From assembly GCF_009937955.1 (NCBI RefSeq), contig NZ_AP018439.1, positions 2,108,001-2,172,000 on the forward strand: a stretch of DNA of 64,000 bases. The letters run 5' to 3'. Under the pieces are notes generated by a model. The model made no database searches. It was not told where the DNA came from and was given only the letters and a program-made list of their open reading frames with translations. Made by a program: the position numbers and the translations under genes. This DNA is from Undibacterium sp. KW1 (GTDB lineage: Bacteria; Pseudomonadota; Gammaproteobacteria; Burkholderiales; Burkholderiaceae_D). Below, piece after piece: positions 58,701 through 64,000 of this stretch; the first letter of the stretch is position 1, and each line of letters starts with the position of its first letter.

Positions 58701-58859
58701 GCCGCGGTGCTGGCGATGATACCTTTGTCACGTTCCGTGTTCTGGGGCCCAATGGCGGTTGCCATCATGGGTGGTTTGGTTATCGCAACAGCATTGACCT
58801 TGTTATTCTTGCCAGCCTTGTATGCTGCCTGGTTCAGGGTCAAGAAAACCAGCCTCTAG
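55761..58859 (+). CDS. RND efflux pump permease, HAE1/AcrB-like
   Basis: A 1032-aa inner-membrane RND pump driven by protons. Typical features: PPFTFRAMVVRAIWPGA near the N-terminus, large periplasmic loops after TM1 and TM7, and TM4 with proton-relay acids in LGLLVDDAIIAVEMM (about 408-422). A C-terminal LFGMIIRNSVILIDQIEHDI follows. The adaptor gene overlaps it, but no outer-membrane factor gene follows, so a channel encoded elsewhere is needed. The substrate is unknown. Confidence 0.92.
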   Translation: MSDSSRGFNLSRWALEHIPLTRYLMVVLLLGGILSYGKLGQDEDPPFTFRAMVVRAIWPGATALQMADQVTDKLEKKLQETPYIDKIRSYSKPGETLIILQLRESTPPKETPQAWYQVRKKISDIRGTLPPGVIGPFFNDEFGDTYGSIFALSGDGFKYEEVKEYADFVRQQFLRIPSVSKVELFGVQDEKINIEFSQKKFSQLGVPFDSIVGQINSQNGVEATGVLTTSTDNLQVRVSGALMTVKELENLQLRANGTTFRLGDFATVKREYKNPPQDKMRFNGKEVVGLGISMEKGGNIIELGKHLQVDVAEIKAKLPVGITLEQVTNQPDAVKSSVGEFIRTLIEAVVIVLAVSFLALGLHTKPFRLDIWPGLVVGLTIPLVLAITFLFMRIFDIDLHKISLGALIIALGLLVDDAIIAVEMMVRKMEEGFSRFDAATFAYTSTAMPMLTGTLITAAGFLPIGLAKSAAGEYTFSMFSVNALALLISWLAAVIFTPYLGYLLLKVKPHGGSGGSEHEIFDTPFYTRFRALVNWCVNWRKTTIIITLGVFGLGVYGFKFIEQQFFPDSSRPELMVELWLPEGSSFQATEAQAKKFEAFMQKQEGVESVTSYVGTGSPRFYLPLDQIFPQTNVSQIVVLPKDLKARAALRLKIIEAFKNDFPEVRGRVKLLPNGPPVPYPVQFRVTGLEVTKVREIADRVKEVMRANPNTVGVNDNWNESVKVVRIDLDQDKLRALGITSQAVMRAANTILTGTTVGQFRDGNKLIDIVVRQPVDERSTIEALGNANVPTGSGKFVPLSQVARINLVWEPGVVWREGREWAVTVQSDVVDGIQGPTVSSQISPKLDQIRASLLPGYKIELAGAAADSGKAQESIAANVPFVIFIIFTLLMLQLHSFSRSVLVFLTGPLGVAGAAMALLILQRPFGFVAQLGVIALFGMIIRNSVILIDQIEHDIGEGVPPWEAIVESAVRRFRPIILTAAAAVLAMIPLSRSVFWGPMAVAIMGGLVIATALTLLFLPALYAAWFRVKKTSL

Positions 58860-59059
58860 GCGCATGTTTCAGGTATGTGTCTGATGTCGTCCCTGCCATA
58901 GTGTAGGCAGGGACGAAAAATGGCTTAAATCCGCCAATCTTGCCTGCATCAAGGGCTTAAAGCGCCTGCATTGAGCTTGTATTTAAAAAAATAAGGCACA
59001 TGCCGATAAAATCCAGTAGAATATCGGGCTGGAGTTGTAATGCCACATACATCAGTTTT

Positions 59060-59089
59060 GGGCGACGCTTGAATTTCGGGTCGCCCTTT
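59060..59089 (+). terminator. Possible terminator upstream of tRNA-Leu
   Basis: A 7-bp stem GGGCGAC/GTCGCCC with a 13-nt loop followed by TTTGCTTTT. It is 200 bp after the RND pump stop, so it may end that transcript or a short RNA starting near a TAGAAT box at 59017-59022 that lacks a clear -35. The remaining 58860-59153 shows no gene. Confidence 0.5.
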
Positions 59090-59153
59090 GCTTTTGTGAC
59101 GGCCGTGCAGAACGTGTGGCGGCATTGCGCCGGTGAACATAAACATACATCCC

Positions 59154-59240
59154 GCGAGGATGGCGAAATTGGTAGACGCACCAGGTTTAGGTCCTGACGC
59201 CAGCAATGGTGTGGGGGTTCGAGTCCCCCTCCTCGCACCA
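59154..59240 (+). tRNA. tRNA-Leu (anticodon TAG)
   Basis: An 87-nt class II tRNA: acceptor GCGAGGA pairs TCCTCGC, anticodon loop TTTAGGT carries TAG, long variable arm, T-loop GGTTCGAGTCC, and encoded CCA at 59238-59240. It lies 28 bp before tig. Confidence 0.96.
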
Positions 59241-59268
59241 CAGAATTTTTACTATTTGGACGATTTTC

Positions 59269-60618
59269 ATGGCAACTGCAGTCGAAACTTTAGATAAATT
59301 GGAACGCCGTTTGACGATTTCCTTCCCGGTCGCTGATGTGCAATCGGAAGTTGAAAAGCGTTTGAAACAGCGCGCACGCACAGCAAAAGCGCCTGGTTTC
59401 CGTCCTGGTAAAGTACCTATGAAAATGGTAGCCGCCCAATATGGCTATCAAGTAGAAACAGAAGTACTGAACGACAAAGTCGGCCAGGCTTTTGCTGCTG
59501 CAGCAAATGAAAACAAATTGCGTGTTGCTGGTTACCCAAGCATAGAGCCAAAGTCTGGATCAGACGTGGCTGAAGGCAGCTTGGCATTCGATGCAACTTT
59601 CGAAGTGTATCCAGAAATTACAGTGGGTGATTTGGCTGTTGCAGAAGTTGAACAAGTCAAATCTGACGTAACTGACGCTGAAATCGATAAAACCATCGAT
59701 ATCCTGCGCAAGCAACGCGTGCATTTCCACGTTAAAGGCGAGCAGGGTGCGCATGGTGACGGCGGTGCAGACCAGTCCGCACAGAATGGCGACCGCGCTA
59801 CAGTAGATTTCGTAGGCAAGATCGACGGCGTCGAATTTTCTGGCGGCAAAGCTGATGGTTTCGCATTCGTACTGGGCGAAGGCCGCATGTTGCCTGAGTT
59901 TGAAGCCGCAACTATCGGTTTGAAAGTCGGTGAATCCAAGACTTTTCCACTGGCTTTCCCTGAAGACTATCATGGCAAGGACGTCGCAGGTAAAACTGCA
60001 GAATTCACGATCACTTTGACAAAGTTGGAATGGGCGCATATGCCTGAAGTGGATTCCGAATTTGCCAAAATGCTGGGCGTGGAAGATGGCGACCTGGTCA
60101 AGATGCGTGCAGATATCAAAGACAACCTGGAACGCGAAGTACGTGGCCGTGTCAAATCCAAGACCAAAGAAAGCGTCATGGACGCTCTGGTCAAGGTCGT
60201 GGAATTTGATGTGCCAAAAACTCTGGTGGCTCAAGACAGCGAACGTCTGGCAGAAATGACACGTCAGGACATGGCGCAACGCGGCATGAACGTCAAAGAT
60301 GTGCCTTTCCCTGCTGACTTGTTCAATGCGCAAGCTGAGCGCCGCGTTCGCCTGGGCCTGATCCTGGCTGAGCTGGTCAAGGCTAACAATCTGCAAGCGA
60401 CAACTGAACAAATCAAGGCGCAAGTTGAAGATTTTGCTCAAAGCTACGAAGATCCGCAGCAAGTCGTTAAATATTATTTCAGCGACCGCAATCGTCTGGC
60501 TGAAGTTGAAGCCCTTGTATTAGAAGAAAACGTCGTTAACTATGTGTTGGGTAAAGCGAAAGTCACAGACAAAGTTCTGCCTTTCGACGAATTGATGGGT
60601 AACAACGCACAAGCGTGA
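59269..60618 (+). CDS. tig: Trigger factor (ribosome-associated chaperone/PPIase)
   Basis: Trigger factor binds nascent chains at the ribosome tunnel exit. The start is ATG 59269; the frame reaches back into tRNA-Leu, which is not coding. The 449 aa contain the ribosome-binding signature [12 protein letters not shown] (about 44-55), a central FKBP-type PPIase domain (about 160-250; [24 protein letters not shown]) and the helical C-terminal chaperone domain. It is followed by clpP after 17 bp, the usual quality-control order. Confidence 0.97.
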   Translation: MATAVETLDKLERRLTISFPVADVQSEVEKRLKQRARTAKAPGFRPGKVPMKMVAAQYGYQVETEVLNDKVGQAFAAAANENKLRVAGYPSIEPKSGSDVAEGSLAFDATFEVYPEITVGDLAVAEVEQVKSDVTDAEIDKTIDILRKQRVHFHVKGEQGAHGDGGADQSAQNGDRATVDFVGKIDGVEFSGGKADGFAFVLGEGRMLPEFEAATIGLKVGESKTFPLAFPEDYHGKDVAGKTAEFTITLTKLEWAHMPEVDSEFAKMLGVEDGDLVKMRADIKDNLEREVRGRVKSKTKESVMDALVKVVEFDVPKTLVAQDSERLAEMTRQDMAQRGMNVKDVPFPADLFNAQAERRVRLGLILAELVKANNLQATTEQIKAQVEDFAQSYEDPQQVVKYYFSDRNRLAEVEALVLEENVVNYVLGKAKVTDKVLPFDELMGNNAQA

Positions 60619-60635
60619 CAAATAAAGGAAAACAC

Positions 60636-61262
60636 ATGACAGGCATCATCCGTAATTCGGCACTGGACACAAACATGCTGGGCATGGTGCCTATGGTGAT
60701 TGAGCAAAGCGGCAGGGGTGAGCGTTCATACGACATCTACTCACGCTTGCTCAAGGAGCGTGTGATTTTCCTGGTGGGTCCGGTCAATGATCAGACTGCC
60801 AATCTTGTTGTTGCGCAGTTGCTGTTTTTGGAAAGTGAAAATCCTGATAAGGATATTTCACTTTACATCAACTCTCCTGGTGGTTCGGTATCTGCTGGTA
60901 TGGCGATTTTCGATACCATGGAGTTCATCAAGCCTGACGTATCTACCCTGTGTACCGGTATGGCGGCATCCATGGGGGCCTTTTTGCTGGCAGCAGGTGC
61001 CAAGGGCAAGCGCTTCTCTTTGCCAAATTCCCGTATCATGATTCATCAACCTCTGGGCGGCGCTCAAGGTCAGGCATCTGATATTGAAATTCAGGCACGT
61101 GAAATCCTGTATCTGCGTGAGCGCCTGAATGGCATACTGGCTGAAAAAACTGGCCGCAGCCTGGAGCAAATTGCCAAAGATACAGACCGTGATAATTTCA
61201 TGTCAGCAGATGCTGCTGCGGAATATGGTCTGATCGATAAGGTGCTGGCGCATCGCGCTTAA
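60636..61262 (+). CDS. clpP: ATP-dependent Clp protease proteolytic subunit ClpP
   Basis: ClpP forms the tetradecameric serine protease chamber used by ClpX and ClpA. The start is ATG 60636 behind AAAGGAAAAC; the longer frame is not used. The 208 aa have catalytic Ser112 (GMAASMGAF), His137 (IMIHQPLGG) and Asp186 (TDRDNF), matching the E. coli triad spacing. It ends with a terminator, so clpX has its own promoter region. Confidence 0.98.
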   Translation: MTGIIRNSALDTNMLGMVPMVIEQSGRGERSYDIYSRLLKERVIFLVGPVNDQTANLVVAQLLFLESENPDKDISLYINSPGGSVSAGMAIFDTMEFIKPDVSTLCTGMAASMGAFLLAAGAKGKRFSLPNSRIMIHQPLGGAQGQASDIEIQAREILYLRERLNGILAEKTGRSLEQIAKDTDRDNFMSADAAAEYGLIDKVLAHRA

Positions 61263-61291
61263 ATTCCCCAAGCACATTGCTTATCAAAAGA

Positions 61292-61327
61292 AAAACGCCT
61301 GTTCCATGATGGTCCGGGCGTTTTTTT
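61292..61327 (+). terminator. Terminator after clpP
   Basis: AAAACGCC and GGCGTTTTTTT flank an imperfect stem with an internal CCAT/ATGG pairing; a T-run follows. It separates clpP from clpX. The rest of 61328-61530 holds only possible clpX promoter elements (e.g. TATAAT near 61335), none strong. Confidence 0.7.
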
Positions 61328-61530
61328 ATTCTGTTCTATAATGTCTCTTTGCTCCCCATTGTTGCATATTGATGTCATGACGAAAGACGTTTTTGCAGGT
61401 AATATGCAAGACCAAGAAACTGAGATTATTAATGTTTAATGTGCGTGACTGAGGCCTGAGTCCAGGCTCTGTCCAGCCAGCGTTTAATCATCAGTTTATA
61501 GATTAATTTTGTTTATTTCATATACGTATC

Positions 61531-62796
61531 ATGCCCGATAAAAAATCCTCCAGCGGAGAAAAGTTGCTCTATTGCTCGTTTTGCGGCAAGAGTCAGCATG
61601 AGGTTAAAAAATTAATAGCTGGGCCATCCGTATTCATCTGCGACGAGTGTATCGATCTGTGCAATGACATCATTCGTGACGAAGTGTCCGAGATTGATAA
61701 TATTGCCAGTGCGAAAACTGAGTTGCCTACACCACAGGAAATCACGGATTTGCTGGATCAGTACGTCATTGGTCAGTTGAATGCCAAGCGCATCCTGGCA
61801 GTGGCTGTATACAACCATTACAAGCGCCTCAAGCATCTCGGTAAAAAAGATGACGTTGAACTGGCAAAGAGCAATATTCTGCTGGTAGGTCCTACCGGCT
61901 CTGGCAAAACCTTGCTGGCGCAAACACTGGCACGCATGCTGAATGTGCCTTTCGTCATCGCCGATGCGACTACTCTGACTGAAGCTGGCTATGTTGGTGA
62001 AGACGTAGAAAACATCATCCAGAAATTGCTGCAAAATTGCAATTATGAGGTTGAACGCGCACAAAAAGGTATCGTCTATATCGATGAAATCGACAAGATT
62101 TCCCGTAAGTCTGATAATCCTTCGATTACCCGCGATGTGTCCGGTGAGGGTGTGCAACAGGCTTTGCTGAAACTGGTTGAAGGTACCATGGCGTCAGTGC
62201 CACCTCAAGGTGGCCGCAAGCATCCTAACCAGGATTTCATACAGATAGACACGACCAATATCATGTTCATCTGTGGTGGCGCATTTGATGGCCTGGCCAA
62301 GATCATTTCTGACCGTTCAGAGCGCAGTAGCATAGGTTTCTCTGCCAGCGTCAAGAGCCAGACTGAAAAGAGCGCCAGCGAGGTTATGCAGGATGCTGAG
62401 CCACAAGATCTGATCAAGTTCGGTCTCATTCCTGAACTGGTAGGTCGTTTGCCTGTGATTGCTACGCTGAATGAGCTGGATGAAGCAGCGCTGATACAAA
62501 TTCTGGTAGAGCCTAAAAATGCCCTGATCAAGCAATATGCAAAATTGCTTGAGATGGAAGGTACTGAACTGGATATCCGCCCTGCAGCCTTGCAAGCGAT
62601 TGCCAAGAAGGCCATTGCGCGTAAAACCGGTGCCCGTGGCCTGCGTTCCATCCTTGAGCATGCTCTGCTGGATGTCATGTATGACTTGCCTAGCCATCAA
62701 AATGTGGAAAAAGTTGTTATTGATGAAAATACCATTACCAATGGCGCCAAACCCTTGCTGATTTACCATGAGCAGCCAAAAGTATCTGGTGCCTGA
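61531..62796 (+). CDS. clpX: ATP-dependent Clp protease ATP-binding subunit ClpX
   Basis: ClpX unfolds substrates and feeds them to ClpP. The 421-aa protein has an N-terminal zinc-binding domain (CSFCG... CDECIDLC), Walker A GPTGSGKT (about 117-124), Walker [11 protein letters not shown], the pore-loop region (about 150; [10 protein letters not shown]) and the sensor 2 segment [10 protein letters not shown]. Length is standard. Start ATG 61531 follows a weak leader. It is followed by a terminator and lon. Confidence 0.98.
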   Translation: MPDKKSSSGEKLLYCSFCGKSQHEVKKLIAGPSVFICDECIDLCNDIIRDEVSEIDNIASAKTELPTPQEITDLLDQYVIGQLNAKRILAVAVYNHYKRLKHLGKKDDVELAKSNILLVGPTGSGKTLLAQTLARMLNVPFVIADATTLTEAGYVGEDVENIIQKLLQNCNYEVERAQKGIVYIDEIDKISRKSDNPSITRDVSGEGVQQALLKLVEGTMASVPPQGGRKHPNQDFIQIDTTNIMFICGGAFDGLAKIISDRSERSSIGFSASVKSQTEKSASEVMQDAEPQDLIKFGLIPELVGRLPVIATLNELDEAALIQILVEPKNALIKQYAKLLEMEGTELDIRPAALQAIAKKAIARKTGARGLRSILEHALLDVMYDLPSHQNVEKVVIDENTITNGAKPLLIYHEQPKVSGA

Positions 62797-62820
62797 TGGC
62801 ATTGTTTGCTGCGAAGTAAC

Positions 62821-62848
62821 AAAAATGGGGACTTAGCTCCCCATTTTT
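62821..62848 (+). terminator. Terminator of clpX
   Basis: An 11-bp stem AAAAATGGGGA/TCCCCATTTTT with a 6-nt loop, 24 bp after the clpX stop, with an A/T-tailed form. Confidence 0.88.
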
Positions 62849-62881
62849 ATTTATTTTGCCTTGTTTTAATTTGATTCGAAG

Positions 62882-62955
62882 TACAATGGTTTAACCAAAC
62901 GATTCTGGCTTCAATCGTAAAGCTACCCGGAGAAGCTCTCTGAGTGGCTTTTTTT
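62882..62955 (+). ncRNA. Candidate short leader or small RNA ahead of lon
   Basis: A TACAAT -10-like box at 62882-62887 is followed after about 30 nt by a hairpin (AGCTAC at 62921-62926 pairs with GTGGCT at 62944-62949, with an inner GAGA/TCTC stem) and a T7 run. This gives a possible RNA of about 60 nt ending 79 bp before lon. It could be an attenuator of lon or a separate small RNA. The -35 is weak, so the call is tentative. Confidence 0.35.
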
Positions 62956-63033
62956 ATTGTTTTTTTCCAGAATGGGCTTGTGTTTCCGCCCAGTGCGCCA
63001 ACATTGTTAACCAGTATTTATGAAAGGTGCGCC

Positions 63034-64000
63034 ATGACGACTACTCTGATTACCGAACAAACCCAATTGCCGTTGTTGCCACTGCGTGATGTCGTTGTAT
63101 TCCCGCACATGGTAATCCCCCTGTTTGTGGGCCGCCCCAAATCCATTAAAGCCCTGGAAGCCGCTATGGATCAGGGTAAAAGCATCATGCTTGCTGCCCA
63201 GAAAGCTGCTGCCAAGGATGAACCTTCGGCAGATGATATCTATGAAATTGGCTGTATCGCCAATATTCTGCAAATGCTGAAATTGCCAGACGGCACTGTC
63301 AAGGTGCTGGTCGAAGGTGCGCAACGTGCGCGGATCAGCAAGATCCATGATTCTGAATCGCATTTCTTTGCCGATTTGACACCGATCGCCGTCGATGAAG
63401 GTGACGAGTCAGAAGTGGAGGCCATGCGCCGTACTATCGTTCAGCAATTTGACCAGTACGTCAAACTGAACAAAAAAATTCCACCAGAAATCCTGGCTTC
63501 GTTGTCTGGCATTGATGACGCTGGTCGCCTGGCTGATACCATCGCCGCGCACCTGCCTCTGAAGCTGGAACAAAAACAAGTCATCCTGGAAATTTTCAGT
63601 GTGGCAAAACGTCTTGAGCATTTGCTCGGTCAACTCGAAGGTGAGCTTGATATCCTGCAAGTTGAGAAACGTATCCGTGGTCGCGTCAAGCGCCAGATGG
63701 AAAAATCCCAGCGTGAGTATTACCTGAACGAACAAGTCAAGGCGATACAGAAAGAGCTGGGCGAGGGTGAGGAAGGCGCGGATATTGACGAGCTGGAGAA
63801 AAAAATCCTGGCCGCCAAGATGCCTAAAGAAGCCCGCGACAAAGCACAGAATGAGTTGAAAAAGCTCAAGATGATGTCCCCGATGTCGGCAGAAGCGACT
63901 GTCGTGCGTAATTACATCGACACTATCGTCAATTTGCCATGGAAGAAAAAATCCAAGGTCAATAATGATTTGACGAATGCTGAAAAAGTATTGGAGGACG
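63034..64000 (+). CDS. lon: Lon protease, 5' part (runs off window end)
   Basis: The frame from ATG 63034 (MTTTLITEQTQLPLLPLRDV) stays open to the window end, about 322 codons. The visible part is the N-terminal substrate-binding domain (LRDVVVFPHMVIPLFVGR) and the start of the helical linker (REYYLNEQVKAIQKELGEGE; VRNYIDTIVNLPWKKKSK). The ATPase and protease domains lie beyond the window. Lon degrades damaged and regulatory proteins in the cytosol. Its place after clpX is typical. Confidence 0.97.
   Translation, partial: MTTTLITEQTQLPLLPLRDVVVFPHMVIPLFVGRPKSIKALEAAMDQGKSIMLAAQKAAAKDEPSADDIYEIGCIANILQMLKLPDGTVKVLVEGAQRARISKIHDSESHFFADLTPIAVDEGDESEVEAMRRTIVQQFDQYVKLNKKIPPEILASLSGIDDAGRLADTIAAHLPLKLEQKQVILEIFSVAKRLEHLLGQLEGELDILQVEKRIRGRVKRQMEKSQREYYLNEQVKAIQKELGEGEEGADIDELEKKILAAKMPKEARDKAQNELKKLKMMSPMSAEATVVRNYIDTIVNLPWKKKSKVNNDLTNAEKVLED

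Overview
The window looks like chromosomal DNA of a betaproteobacterium, most likely Burkholderiales/Oxalobacteraceae (Undibacterium or Herbaspirillum-like). The basis is the 16S sequence as I read it, the glnA-DUF4124-ntrB-ntrC order, hpnCDE hopanoid genes, the tsaB-rimI-UDG cluster and the tig-clpP-clpX-lon order. The genus is an inference from memory; no database was searched. Most of the window is ordinary, well-conserved chromosome.

Layout. 1-1300: AT-rich accessory DNA with a partial ORF, an unrecognised small gene and a SUKH-like (immunity-type) gene broken by one amber codon, lying against the 3' end of a tRNA-Ser. 1673-5110: rhodanese and a membrane GGDEF/EAL protein. 5338-10477: nitrogen control, with glnA behind three NtrC-type sites plus sigma54 and sigma70 promoters, then a DUF4124 protein, glnL (ntrB) and glnG (ntrC). 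10628-14071 (minus strand): pgpA, thiL, then a rubrerythrin-rubredoxin-rubredoxin reductase peroxide-detoxification operon with an OxyR-like site upstream. 14344-18325: maeB, a 5'-nucleotidase and alkB.

18326-24394: a complete rRNA operon (two promoters, boxA elements, 16S, tRNA-Ala, tRNA-Ile, 23S, 5S, terminator). It is followed by about 670 bp of degraded sequence with repeats and a VOC-family remnant. 25063-36618: the phenylacetate catabolic cluster, with divergent repressor paaX and operon paaABCDE-G-I-K-J-Y-Z. It lets the cell activate phenylacetate to its CoA thioester, epoxidise and open the ring, and beta-oxidise to acetyl-CoA and succinyl-CoA, but paaF and paaH are not here. 36853-39678: an orphan soluble TPR-GAF histidine kinase. 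39872-42134: kup and two tRNA-Arg genes in an exact tandem duplication.

42249-48729: thioredoxin-like protein, tsaB-rimI-UDG-DUF1853 in a tightly coupled operon, lplT and radA. 48726-54349: squalene-forming hpnE, hpnD and hpnC, with hpnC separated from the others by a triple-repeat lipoprotein, an M24 peptidase-like protein and a small lipoprotein. 54550-58859: an RND efflux adaptor-pump pair. 59154-64000: tRNA-Leu, then the protein-quality-control block tig-clpP-clpX and the 5' part of lon, which runs off the window end.

I did not find a clear undescribed multi-gene system. The best leads are the broken SUKH-like gene beside tRNA-Ser, the possible nuclease-like motif in DUF1853, the orphan TPR-GAF kinase, the triple-repeat lipoprotein, and a possible leader or small RNA ahead of lon.
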